Below are positions 24,622-33,041 of a stretch of 45,560 nt of DNA, one piece after another. The notes beneath the pieces are model-generated. The model ran no database searches. It was not told the DNA's origin and saw nothing but the letters and a program-made list of their open reading frames with translations. Position 1 is the first letter of the stretch. Each line of letters opens with the position of its first letter. The position numbers and the translations under genes are program-made. Source of the stretch: Tomitella cavernea (GTDB taxonomy: Bacteria > Actinomycetota > Actinomycetes > Mycobacteriales > Mycobacteriaceae); NCBI RefSeq assembly GCF_016599145.1, contig NZ_JAENKO010000036.1, positions 1-45,560 on the forward strand, read 5' to 3'.

Positions 24622-25362
24622 TCACCCGGAATCGCCAGGCGCCGCATGGTCCCCGTACCCGGCGGGGGCCTCGAGATGCTCCGTGCCGCCGAGGTCCTCG
24701 GGTGCGCCCTGACAGGACCCGCCGCCGGACCATCGCCATACGACGGAAGGCCGGCCGGTGGCTTGGATGCGCATGCGCTCGTCGGTGCGCTCGAGCCCGG
24801 GCAGCATCTTGAGCGTGCGGTTGAGGTTGCCGGCGTCGGGGCGCGAGCCCATCAGCTCGGCGGTGATCTCCACGGCGAACGTGGCCGGGAACTTGGGCCC
24901 GGTGATGGCACGGGTGAACCTGTCGTGCCGCCACAGGATGCCGCCGAGCATGCGCCGGCCGTGGTAGACGATGCGGTCGTGGTCGAATGCCAGCGCGGTC
25001 GCCTCGTCGAACCCGAGCCAGTGCACGTCGATGTCGTCGGTGGGGGCGTAGTCGTCGGCGCCCACCACCGCCCACATCGCCACCGACAGTGTGGGGCCGC
25101 GGGGGTCTCGGCTGGGCTCGTCGAACACGGCGAGCTGGCCGACGTCGACGATCGCGTCCGCGGGTATCCCCAGCTTCACCTGCGCGGCACGCCGGGCGCC
25201 GTCCTGCAGCCGCTCGCCCGAGCGCAGCAGCACGCCGGGCAGCGCCAGGCGGCCGGTGTAGGGCTCGCGACGCCGCGGGGATACGGCCAGGCGCAGGCTG
25301 CCCGGATAGGGGTTGCCGAAGCGCAGGACCACCACGTCGACCGACACCGAGGACTGTTCCAT
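24622..25362 (-). CDS. NrtR-like regulator: degenerate Nudix domain with C-terminal winged helix
   Basis: A 246-residue protein. The N-terminal half has the Nudix fold with GVLLRSGERLQDGARRAAQVKLGI in place of the Nudix box: the catalytic REUxEE is lost (RRAAQV), as in NrtR regulators that bind ADP-ribose rather than cleave it. FDEPSRDPRGPTLSVAMWAVV is a strong NrtR/ADP-ribose block. The C-terminal half (TFAVEITAELMGSRPDAGNLNRTLKML) fits the winged helix of NrtR. Targets are usually NAD-synthesis or sugar genes; none is next to it here. The last ~25 residues are Gly/Pro-rich and probably disordered. Confidence 0.82.
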   Translation of the reverse strand: MEQSSVSVDVVVLRFGNPYPGSLRLAVSPRRREPYTGRLALPGVLLRSGERLQDGARRAAQVKLGIPADAIVDVGQLAVFDEPSRDPRGPTLSVAMWAVVGADDYAPTDDIDVHWLGFDEATALAFDHDRIVYHGRRMLGGILWRHDRFTRAITGPKFPATFAVEITAELMGSRPDAGNLNRTLKMLPGLERTDERMRIQATGRPSVVWRWSGGGSCQGAPEDLGGTEHLEAPAGYGDHAAPGDSG

Positions 25363-25391
25363 GACGCGATCATGCTAAAGCACGGGTGGCG

Positions 25392-26864
25392 TCAGCCCGG
25401 CAACATCCGTCCCAGAACAGCGCCGTCGCCCCCGCGGTGCGCCGCGGCGGCCCAATGGAAGAGCCCGGGGTTGAGCATCCGTGCGGGATCCAGCGCCCCG
25501 CGGACGGCGTCCATGACCGCCAGGTCCACCGGTTCCCGGCCCAGTGCGATCCACGGCAGTTTCGCCCGCCCCACCCCGTGCTCGGCGCTGATGCTGCCGC
25601 CGTGTCGTGCGACGAGGCGCAGGACATGATCCGTGATGGCCTCCTGCTGTGCGGGCTCGACGTCCATGAGGTTGACGTGGATGTTGCCGTCCGCGAAGTG
25701 GCCGAAGCATACCGGCCGCACGCCGGGGAAGTGCTCGGACAGTCCCGGGCCCAACTCTCCGAGGAAGGCTTCGATCCGGCTGAGCGGCGTCGAGACGTCC
25801 AGCTTGACCGGCGGCGTCGACGACGCCACGCCTACGGACTCGGTGTGCGCCTCGCGGTACTGCCACAGGCGTCGTGCCGGGCCGTGTTCGACGGCCGCGT
25901 CCAGCACCGCGTCGGCCCGCCCCGCCAGGACCGACAGCAGTGCGTCCTGCTGGACGGCGGGCCCCGATACTTCGACGAGGACCGCGTACGGCGCATCCAC
26001 GTCGAGCGGAGCCCGCAGCCGCAGGTGGTCCCCCACCAGGCGCATCCCGTCTCGGGTCATCAGTTCTGCGGCCTCGATGATCAGGCCGGCGTGTTCCAGC
26101 GCGCGCACGAGCGCGAGGCCCTCGCCGACGTCCGGAATGCCGGCGAGGGCGACGGCGGTCTCGCCGGCCGGCTCGGAGAGTTTCATCAGCACCCGCGTGA
26201 CGACGCCGAGGGTGCCCTCGGCCCCGGCGAGCAGGCCGGGAAGGTCGTAGCCGACGTTGTCCTTGGTGAGAGCCTTCCATCGGGTGAGCACGCGCCCGTC
26301 GGCGAGCACGGCCTCGACGCCGAGCAGCCGCGAGCGGGTGTCGCCGTAGCGGATCATGCGCAGGCCGCCGGCGTTGGTCGACACGATCCCGCCGAGCGTC
26401 GCCGAGTCCCGTGACGCCAGGTCGATGCCGAGGGTCAGGCCGTGCCGCCGCGCCTTTTCCTCCGCCGCGGCGACGGTGACGCCCGCGCCGGCGGACAGCG
26501 TGCGCCCCACCGGATCCACATTGTCGATCGCGGTGAGCCGTGACGTGCTCACCACCACCTCGCCGTGCAGGGGGACCGAGCCGCCGACCAGACCGGTGTT
26601 CCCGCCCTGGGGTACCACGGCCGCGCCGGCGTCGTGGCAGCAGGCGAGCACGGCGGACACTTCGGCCGTGTCCGCGGGGCGCACGACGGCCGCGGTCGTT
26701 CCGCGCCACCGCCCGGTCCGATCGGCGACGTACCCCTCGAGCATCGCCGGGTCGGTGATCACGTGCGCCGGGCCGACGATCCGTTGCAGCGCGTCGGTGA
26801 GCGCCGGATCACCTGCCGCGGATCGTGCCGGTGCGGCCTGGTCGGGCATTGCCTGGTGGATCAT
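25392..26864 (-). CDS. FAD-binding oxidoreductase of the glycolate oxidase GlcD / D-2-hydroxyacid dehydrogenase type
   Basis: A 490-residue enzyme. The PCMH-type FAD domain is clear: VVPQGGNTGLVGGSVP, DSATLGGIVSTNAGGLRMIRYGDTR and LPGLLAGAEGTLGVVTRVL. The C-terminal domain ends with the motif GHFADGNIHVN and SAEHGVGRAK, which bind metal and substrate in D-lactate / D-2-hydroxyglutarate / glycolate dehydrogenases. ATG 26864 overlaps the deacylase stop (ATGA, 26861-26864) and follows AAGGGA. In this operon it may oxidise a D-2-hydroxy acid, or a related alpha-carbon made from a D-amino acid, to a 2-oxo acid; that is inference. Confidence 0.92.
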   Translation of the reverse strand: MIHQAMPDQAAPARSAAGDPALTDALQRIVGPAHVITDPAMLEGYVADRTGRWRGTTAAVVRPADTAEVSAVLACCHDAGAAVVPQGGNTGLVGGSVPLHGEVVVSTSRLTAIDNVDPVGRTLSAGAGVTVAAAEEKARRHGLTLGIDLASRDSATLGGIVSTNAGGLRMIRYGDTRSRLLGVEAVLADGRVLTRWKALTKDNVGYDLPGLLAGAEGTLGVVTRVLMKLSEPAGETAVALAGIPDVGEGLALVRALEHAGLIIEAAELMTRDGMRLVGDHLRLRAPLDVDAPYAVLVEVSGPAVQQDALLSVLAGRADAVLDAAVEHGPARRLWQYREAHTESVGVASSTPPVKLDVSTPLSRIEAFLGELGPGLSEHFPGVRPVCFGHFADGNIHVNLMDVEPAQQEAITDHVLRLVARHGGSISAEHGVGRAKLPWIALGREPVDLAVMDAVRGALDPARMLNPGLFHWAAAAHRGGDGAVLGRMLPG

Positions 26865-28471
26865 GATGCGGGTTCCCTTTCGATGAGGACGCCGCCGCGT
26901 GCACCGGTGACGGTGCCGCCGGCGAGGGCGTGGACGCCGCCGACGAACACGTCGGACACGCCGCGGGCCAGGGCCCACGGCGAGGCGTAGGTGGACAGGT
27001 CGAGCACGGAGGCCGGGTCGAACACGACGAGGTCGGCCTTGTTCCCCGGGGCGACGACACCGCGGTCGGACGCGCGGATGCGGGTCGCGGGAAGGGAGGT
27101 CATCTTGCGGACGGCCTCCGGAAGATCGAGGCGCGCACCCGGTTCCGGCTCGGCGCCGCCGGCGGTGTACCGCCCGAGGACCCGGGCGAACGTGCCGAAG
27201 CTGCGGGGGTGCGGGACGCCGTCGCCGGCTGGGGCGAGCACCCAGCCGTCGCTGGCCACCGACACCTGCGGGTGCGCGAGGACGGTGCGGACGTCGTCGG
27301 CGCTCATTGCATGGTTGACGATGTTCACGCCGCCCCCGCCGGCGACGAGCAGGGTGATGGCGGCCTCGGCGGGATCGGTCCCGCGGTCCTCGCCGATGGC
27401 TGTGAGCGAACGCCCCACGTATCGCGCATCGTCGCCATCGGGCATTGCGGCGACGATGACGCCGCCCGGGTCGACGTCGCGGCCGAACCGCGATCGGAGC
27501 CCATCGGCGATGCGCGCACGGAGGGCAGGGTCCGCCAACCTTTGCAGCAGCGTTTCCCGGCCGCCGTCGACCGCCCATCCGGGCAGTCGCGACGACAGGT
27601 CGGTGCTCGACGCGGTGTAGGGGTAGACGTCTGCGGCGACGTCGACGCCCCGGGCGCGGGCGACGTCGATCCGCTCGAGCGCGCCGCGCACGAGCCCGTG
27701 GTTCGCGGGGCCCATCGCCTTGAGGTGCGAGATCTCCAGGCGGGCACCGGCGTTCTCTGCGGTGTTGATGGCCTCGTCGACCGACGCGAGCAGGTCGGCG
27801 GACTCGTTGCGCATGTGCGTGGAGTAGAGCAGGCCGGCGGCCGCCGCTGCGGCGGCGAGGGCTTCGATCTCCGGCTGTTGCGCGAACAGTCCGGGCATGT
27901 AGATGAGCCCGGTGGAGAATCCTACGACGCCGGGGGCGCCGGCGGTCTCGGCGACCGTCGCGCACATCCGGTCCAGCTCGGCGGGGGTGGCCGGCCGGTC
28001 GTCCTGGCCCATGACGGTCGCGCGGATGGCATTGTGTGCGGCTTGCAGCCCCACGTTCACGGCGGGGCGGGCCGCGGTGATGGTGTCGCCGAAGCCGCGG
28101 GCGTCGGTCCAGGGGGCGTCCGCCGCAGCGGTGAGAGGGAACGGCGCCTGTCCGCAGTTTCCGGTGATGACGGTGGTGACCCCCTGCGCCAGTTGGGTTT
28201 CCGCGGACGGGCGGCCGAGCAGCGTAAAGTCGGCGTGCGTGTGCAGGTCGATGAATCCGGGCGCGACAATGGCCGCATCGGCGTCGACGATGCGGGCGCC
28301 CGCGGCGCGGGCGTCGCCCGTGAGCCGGGGGCCGACGGCGGCGATCGTGTCGCCCGCGACGGCCACATCGTCGCTGCGACCCGGGGCTCCGGTGCCGTCG
28401 ATCAGCGTGCCGCCGCGAATGACGGTGTCCCACGGTGCAGCTGCCGGATGGGCGGGGCGGGTCGAGGTCAT
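26861..28471 (-). CDS. N-acyl-D-amino-acid deacylase (D-aminoacylase) family amidohydrolase
   Basis: A 536-residue amidohydrolase-superfamily enzyme. Metal-binding FIDLHTHADFTL lies near residue 75, followed by GVTTVITGNCGQAPFPL, where the Cys and surrounding residues are diagnostic for D-aminoacylases. Later parts include SHLKAMG, the His-rich metal region NIVNHAMSADD, and the C-terminal GVVAPGNKADLVVFDP. It should hydrolyse N-acyl-D-amino acids to D-amino acids plus a carboxylate, or related hydantoin-like substrates. It is ten bases behind the transporter and four-base coupled to the FAD oxidase, so import, deacylation and oxidation appear linked. Confidence 0.92.
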   Translation of the reverse strand: MTSTRPAHPAAAPWDTVIRGGTLIDGTGAPGRSDDVAVAGDTIAAVGPRLTGDARAAGARIVDADAAIVAPGFIDLHTHADFTLLGRPSAETQLAQGVTTVITGNCGQAPFPLTAAADAPWTDARGFGDTITAARPAVNVGLQAAHNAIRATVMGQDDRPATPAELDRMCATVAETAGAPGVVGFSTGLIYMPGLFAQQPEIEALAAAAAAAGLLYSTHMRNESADLLASVDEAINTAENAGARLEISHLKAMGPANHGLVRGALERIDVARARGVDVAADVYPYTASSTDLSSRLPGWAVDGGRETLLQRLADPALRARIADGLRSRFGRDVDPGGVIVAAMPDGDDARYVGRSLTAIGEDRGTDPAEAAITLLVAGGGGVNIVNHAMSADDVRTVLAHPQVSVASDGWVLAPAGDGVPHPRSFGTFARVLGRYTAGGAEPEPGARLDLPEAVRKMTSLPATRIRASDRGVVAPGNKADLVVFDPASVLDLSTYASPWALARGVSDVFVGGVHALAGGTVTGARGGVLIEREPAS

Positions 28472-28481
28472 GGCAAGGCTC

Positions 28482-30041
28482 CTAGCGGCTTTCGAGGAAC
28501 ATGATCAGCAGGTACATGCACGCGGAGGGGACGAGTAGCAGCCAGCCGGTGAGCAGCATGTATTTGAGGTTCAGTGACCGTGCCAGGCCCATCGCCGACA
28601 TCATGTTGGGGTTGGGGAACGGGCCGTAGGTGTCGGCTTTCGACGCGAACAGCAGCACGATCACCCAGGTTCCCGTCCCGACGCCGATCGCGGCGCCGAT
28701 GCTGCCGAAGAACTGGTCGAGCAGCACCACTTGTGCGGCGGTGGCCCCGGGCACGCCTACCCAGCCGATGAGGGCGATGGCGACGGCGAAGGCGAATGGG
28801 CTCAGTTCTCCGATGCCGCCGCCGTAGGAATCGAGCACCACCGAGAACGGGTCGATCAGGGTGATGACCTCGAACAGGACTGCGAGGAGGAGGAACAGCG
28901 CGAACAGTCCGATGAGCGATCGCCCGCCACGGAGCACACTCGCCGCGAACCGGCGCGGGCCCAGCCGCCCCGCGACGGCGGTGACCACGGTGAGTACCGG
29001 CAGCGCCACCAGCGGGAACAGGAATCCGGCCGAGGTGAGCACGGCGATGACCACGCTCACCGCCAGTGCCGCCGCGAAGACGACGGCGGCTCGGGCGGAG
29101 TGGGGGTGGTGCGCATTGTCCGGCCCGCCACCCGGGGCGTCGGAGTCGTAGATCTCGTCCCCGTAGAAGTCGTCGCCGGATTCGGTCCGCCGCTGGATCC
29201 AGGGGGCGACGAGCATCCCGATGACGATCGACAGGATCGCCAGCGGGCCTGCGCCGTACAGCACGTACTGCAGGTAGCCGACGTCCGCCGCGGTCATGAT
29301 CGCCACGTTGGATCCGGCGAATGGGGCCAGTGCGAGGCCTGCGCATCCGCCGATGAAGATCGTCGACGCGGTGGCGGTGCGCGTGAGGCCCACCCTCGCC
29401 GCGACGGGAAGCAGCAGCGGTACGGCGACGGCAAGCGCGCCGGCAAGGGTCCCCAACGCCGCCACCAGCAGCAGGCACGAGAGCATCATGCCGAATATCA
29501 CCGAGGTCCTGCCGCGCCCGCCGACCAGCCGCATCATCGTGTGGACGATCTGCCCGGCCACGCCGGTATCGCGGAGCACCTCGGCGAGCGCGCCGCCGAG
29601 CACGATGATCACGCCGATCACCGTTACGGCATTGGTCAGGGACCCGATCGCCACGTCGGCGGCCACGGCCGGCGAGGGCAGCAGCATCAGCAGTGATGCC
29701 ACCACCGCCACCGTCGTCGACGCGGCGATGCTCAGGCCGCCGAAGGCCAGCATCGCGTACATGGCGATGGGGAACAGTCCCCACATGGTGGGGCCGTCGA
29801 CGGCGATGCCGATGGCGAGCGACCAGGCCAGTCCCAGGGCGGATACGCCGATGAGCGCGCGCCGGCGCAGTGTGCCCGGCCCGCGATCGCCCGGGGCCCG
29901 ATCCGGAGAGGATGAGCCAGGGGAGGATTCCACGGCGCGCCGGGGAGCGCCGCGCGGGGGCGAAGTCGTCGAAGTCGTCGAAGTCGTCGAAGTCGCAGGG
30001 GGTGTCGAGGTCAGGGCCCCGCCGTGGTGGGGTTCGCTCAT
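28482..30041 (-). CDS. Multi-pass transporter (GntP/NhaC-like ion-transporter superfamily)
   Basis: A 519-residue membrane protein with about twelve hydrophobic helices after a disordered Thr/Ser/Pro/Arg-rich leader of ~70 residues. Blocks such as VIGVIIVLGGALAEVLRDTGVAGQIV, FAGSNVAIMTAADVGY and GWVGVPGATAAQVVLL suggest an IT-superfamily carrier of organic anions (gluconate, dicarboxylate or amino-acid exchange), but I cannot choose between GntP-like and NhaC-like. The leader holds a 9-bp tandem repeat coding for TST. ATG 30041 follows AAGGA at nine bases. It is the first gene of the operon with the deacylase and FAD oxidase, and is divergent from LysR. Confidence 0.75.
   Translation of the reverse strand: MSEPHHGGALTSTPPATSTTSTTSTTSPPRGAPRRAVESSPGSSSPDRAPGDRGPGTLRRRALIGVSALGLAWSLAIGIAVDGPTMWGLFPIAMYAMLAFGGLSIAASTTVAVVASLLMLLPSPAVAADVAIGSLTNAVTVIGVIIVLGGALAEVLRDTGVAGQIVHTMMRLVGGRGRTSVIFGMMLSCLLLVAALGTLAGALAVAVPLLLPVAARVGLTRTATASTIFIGGCAGLALAPFAGSNVAIMTAADVGYLQYVLYGAGPLAILSIVIGMLVAPWIQRRTESGDDFYGDEIYDSDAPGGGPDNAHHPHSARAAVVFAAALAVSVVIAVLTSAGFLFPLVALPVLTVVTAVAGRLGPRRFAASVLRGGRSLIGLFALFLLLAVLFEVITLIDPFSVVLDSYGGGIGELSPFAFAVAIALIGWVGVPGATAAQVVLLDQFFGSIGAAIGVGTGTWVIVLLFASKADTYGPFPNPNMMSAMGLARSLNLKYMLLTGWLLLVPSACMYLLIMFLESR
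29962..29997 (-). repeat. 9-bp coding tandem repeat in the transporter leader
   Basis: GAAGTCGTC occurs four times on the plus strand, the last with one change. On the gene's strand it encodes a Thr/Ser run (TTSTTSTTS-like) in the disordered N-terminal leader. Confidence 0.9.
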
Positions 30042-30233
30042 CAGTGGTGGTCCTTCGTCGGTGGTGGTTCGTCGCATCGGTGATGGATCTTCGCTCCAGA
30101 GGGAGAGTCCGGCGGGTCGTGTTCCACAGGCCGTGTCGCTGTGATCTGCATCGCCATGCCGCTGTCATCGAGCATCCCCTGCGAATGGGTCGGCCGTCCA
30201 AGTCGGAAATCCAATGCGTCGATCTCATTTGGT

Positions 30234-30239
30234 TATAAT
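30234..30239 (+). promoter_or_regulatory. Perfect -10 box (TATAAT) for a probably leaderless LysR transcript
   Basis: TATAAT lies only six bases before ATG 30246, so transcription would begin at or next to the start codon. Leaderless mRNAs are common in Mycobacteriales. No good -35 is seen at 16-18 bp, as is frequent in this group. Confidence 0.65.
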
Positions 30240-30245
30240 TCCTGG

Positions 30246-31172
30246 ATGGACCTGCGGAGGGCCCGGTATTTCGTGGCGGTCGCGGCCCGCGGCAGCTTCA
30301 CGCGGGCGGCGGCCGACGTGCATGTGGCGCAGTCGGCGCTGAGTCAGCAGGTGCGGACGCTGGAACGCGAGCTCGGTGTCACCCTCTTCGACCGCAGCGG
30401 TCCCAGCATCCGTCTCACCGATGCCGGCGAGGTGGCGCTGCATGAGGCGCGGCACCTCATCGCGGTCGCGGACCGGGCGGTCGACAGGATCCGTACTGCA
30501 GCCCGCGGCGGTGCGGGCGAGCTGAGCATCGCGCACACCCGATCGTGGAGCGGCGGGGCGGTGGCGGGCGCCGTCGAGGAGTTCCGCACGCGGCACCCGG
30601 GAATCGGGCTGTCCGAATCCCGGGGATTCACCGCCCGCAACGTCGAGCTTGTCGCCGACGGCCGCATCGACGTCGCAGTGGTGCGGCCGCCAGTCGATCG
30701 CCCGGACCTGACGGTGCAGACGGTCGACTCCGAGCCGTTGCTGCTCGCGGTGCCCGTGGACCACCGGTTCGCCGGCGCCGGCGAGGTGACCCCGAGGCAG
30801 CTGGTCGACGAGCCCGTGGTGTTCTGGCCGCGGGAGAACGGCCCGGGCATGCACGACGAGATCGAGCGTCTGCTGTGGCCGGACGGAGCGCCGAACGTGG
30901 TGCGCAACGAGGCGGATGACGAGCAGGTGCTGCGCGCCGTGGCCGCCGGTGTGGGGGTGGCGCCCATGCCGGCCGGTCGTGCACGCGCCTTCCGGGTTGC
31001 CGGTGTGCAGCTGTGCACGATCGAGGGGCGTGGCATGCGGTTGCCGGTGGGATTCGCCTCGCGTCCGGACAATCCCAATCCCGCGCTGCGACTGTTCACC
31101 GACGTGATCGACGCCGCAGGGCCGCGCCTCCGCTCGACAGGGCAGGTCGGTCCTGGTCCGATGGTGGGATGA
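30246..31172 (+). CDS. LysR-family transcriptional regulator
   Basis: A 308-residue regulator with an N-terminal winged helix (MDLRRARYFVAVAARGSFT, AAADVHVAQSALSQQVRTLE, LFDRSG) and a type-2 periplasmic-binding-like effector domain from about residue 90. ATG 30246 starts exactly at the family's first helix and sits behind a TATAAT box. It is divergent from the transporter-deacylase-oxidase operon across ~200 bp, the usual layout for a LysR activator of catabolic genes. Unusually, its TGA overlaps the ATG of a penicillin-binding protein gene (31169-31172). Confidence 0.93.
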   Translation: MDLRRARYFVAVAARGSFTRAAADVHVAQSALSQQVRTLERELGVTLFDRSGPSIRLTDAGEVALHEARHLIAVADRAVDRIRTAARGGAGELSIAHTRSWSGGAVAGAVEEFRTRHPGIGLSESRGFTARNVELVADGRIDVAVVRPPVDRPDLTVQTVDSEPLLLAVPVDHRFAGAGEVTPRQLVDEPVVFWPRENGPGMHDEIERLLWPDGAPNVVRNEADDEQVLRAVAAGVGVAPMPAGRARAFRVAGVQLCTIEGRGMRLPVGFASRPDNPNPALRLFTDVIDAAGPRLRSTGQVGPGPMVG

Positions 31173-32965
31173 GACGCTTCGGGAGCAAGCAGTCACGCGG
31201 ATGTGCGGGCCGGCCGACGGTGCGCGCAGGGGTCGCCTTGGCGGTGAGCGGGGCGCTGCTCCTCTCGGGCTGCGGGGTGTTCGGCTCCGACGACGGCCCG
31301 ATGGACAAGTTCGCGGCGGCGTTCAACGAGGGCGACGTGGCGGCCGCCGCGGAGCAGACGACGGATCCGGCGGCCGCCCGGGAGACCCTGCAGGCGGTGT
31401 TCGACGGCATCGGTGACACAGAGGCGCACATGGACGCCCCGGACGGCGACGGGGCCGCGCTGCCCACCGAGTTCGACTGGACCGTCCCTGCGGGCGACAC
31501 GGTGCACACCGAGGGCACCATCACGCTGAGCCCGGACGAATCCCGTGTGCAGTGGTCGCCGCAGATCATCGACGCGCGTCTGCAGCCCGGCGGGGGAATC
31601 GTGTACTCGGACGTGCGCAGGTTCACCGCCCCGGTCGTCGACCGGACCGGAGTGGACTTGATGCACTGGGCGCCCGTGACGCAGGTTGTCGTCGACGCCG
31701 GCAATCTCGCGGCCGCCGGGCCGGTGGCCGACGCGGTAGCTGCCGTCGAGCCGTCGATCACGGCGCAGCAGATCCAGGACGCGGTGGCCGCCGACCCGGC
31801 CGCGCCCTACACGGTAATCACCCTGCGCGCCGAGGACCTGGACCCGATTCGCGGTGCACTGGAGGCCGTCGATGGCGTGCAGCTGATCGAGCAGGGCAAG
31901 CTCATCACGGCCGGCAGAAACCTCGATTCTCCGGTGTTCGGGGATCTGCGCGAGTACTGGCGCGGCGAGCTCGACAAGGGCGCGGGATGGTCTTTGACCG
32001 TGTCGAACCCGGAGGGCGACGCGCAGATCGGCGGAAAGGCGCCGGCGCCGCTCGACGCGGTACGCACCACGATGGACCTGACGATGCAGGCTGCGGCGCA
32101 GCGCGCGGTGGACGCGCGCACGGAGCCGGCCGCGATCGTGGCGATGAGCCCGGAGACCGGGGGCGTGCTGGCGGTGGCGCAGAACGAGGCCGCTCGCCAG
32201 CAGGGGCCCATCGCGCTGACGGGACTGTTCCCGCCGGGGTCCACCTTCAAGACCGTCACCACCTCAGCGGCGCTGCAGGCGGGCGTCGCCGAGCCGGACT
32301 CGGTGCTGCCCTGCCCGGCGCGCGTCACGGTGGACGGCCGCTCGATCCCCAACGACGACGATTTCGACCTGGGGAAGGTGCCGCTGCACACGGCGTTCGC
32401 GCAGTCGTGCAACACCACCCAGGCGATCATGTCGGCAGACCTGGGACCGTCCGCCATGCGCGATACTGCTGCGTCGCTGGGATTCGGCGTCGACTTCGTC
32501 ACCCCGGCATTGACGACGGTGACCGGCACGGTGCCGGTCACCGAGCCCGGCCCGGCGCGCGTGGAGGCGGCGATAGGGCAGGGCACCGTCACGGCCAGCC
32601 CGTTCGGGATCACGGAGATGGTGGCTTCGCTGGCCAACGGCGGGCACATGGTGTTGCCGATGCTCGTGGAAGGTGAGCCCGCGACCGCGGATCAGCAGCC
32701 CCCGCCGCTCGAGCCCGGGACAGTGGACGCCGTGCGGGCGATGATGCGCGAGGCGGTGCAGTCGGGGACCGCGCGCAGCCTGTCGGACATCGACAGGCTC
32801 GGTGGAAAGACGGGCACCGCGGAGGTGTCGGGAGGCCCGGCGCACGGCTGGTTTGCGGGCATCCGGGGCGACGTGGCGTTCACGGCGTTCATTCAGGGTG
32901 CAGACTCGTCGGGGCCGGCCGTCGCCATGGCCGGGGACTTCCTGCGCGGCACTCAGAACGGGTAG
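31169..32965 (+). CDS. Lipoprotein class B-type penicillin-binding protein (PBP-lipo / MecA_N type)
   Basis: A 598-residue cell-wall transpeptidase. A lipobox (LLLSGC, lipidated C35) is followed by an NTF2-like MecA_N domain (~45-155), a dimerisation-like region and the transpeptidase. Active-site motifs are S358-T-F-K361, S413-C-N415 and K547-T-G549 (KTGTAEV). The architecture matches PBP-lipo (Rv2864c) of mycobacteria, which makes peptidoglycan cross-links and helps set beta-lactam susceptibility. ATG 31169 overlaps the LysR stop by four bases, so it is read through from the LysR promoter. Convergent with the PAP2 gene. Confidence 0.92.
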   Translation: MRRFGSKQSRGCAGRPTVRAGVALAVSGALLLSGCGVFGSDDGPMDKFAAAFNEGDVAAAAEQTTDPAAARETLQAVFDGIGDTEAHMDAPDGDGAALPTEFDWTVPAGDTVHTEGTITLSPDESRVQWSPQIIDARLQPGGGIVYSDVRRFTAPVVDRTGVDLMHWAPVTQVVVDAGNLAAAGPVADAVAAVEPSITAQQIQDAVAADPAAPYTVITLRAEDLDPIRGALEAVDGVQLIEQGKLITAGRNLDSPVFGDLREYWRGELDKGAGWSLTVSNPEGDAQIGGKAPAPLDAVRTTMDLTMQAAAQRAVDARTEPAAIVAMSPETGGVLAVAQNEAARQQGPIALTGLFPPGSTFKTVTTSAALQAGVAEPDSVLPCPARVTVDGRSIPNDDDFDLGKVPLHTAFAQSCNTTQAIMSADLGPSAMRDTAASLGFGVDFVTPALTTVTGTVPVTEPGPARVEAAIGQGTVTASPFGITEMVASLANGGHMVLPMLVEGEPATADQQPPPLEPGTVDAVRAMMREAVQSGTARSLSDIDRLGGKTGTAEVSGGPAHGWFAGIRGDVAFTAFIQGADSSGPAVAMAGDFLRGTQNG

Positions 32966-33041
32966 AAGCAGATCGGGTGGCCGCAGATCAGGCAGGCGCC
33001 CCGCGTCCTGCTACCCCGCAGCTGCCTGCCCCGCGGTCGGC

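Noticed and set aside
25392-28433. A single 1013-residue protein across the deacylase and FAD oxidase genes
   Set aside because: The upper half is an out-of-frame reading of the deacylase gene, Arg/Pro-rich without domains. ATG 26864 with a ribosome-binding site starts the true oxidase.
29962-29997. Direct repeats as a short CRISPR array
   Set aside because: The 9-bp units are contiguous, without spacers, and code for a Thr/Ser run in the transporter leader. The 15-bp and 24-bp arrays elsewhere are likewise spacerless and in frame.
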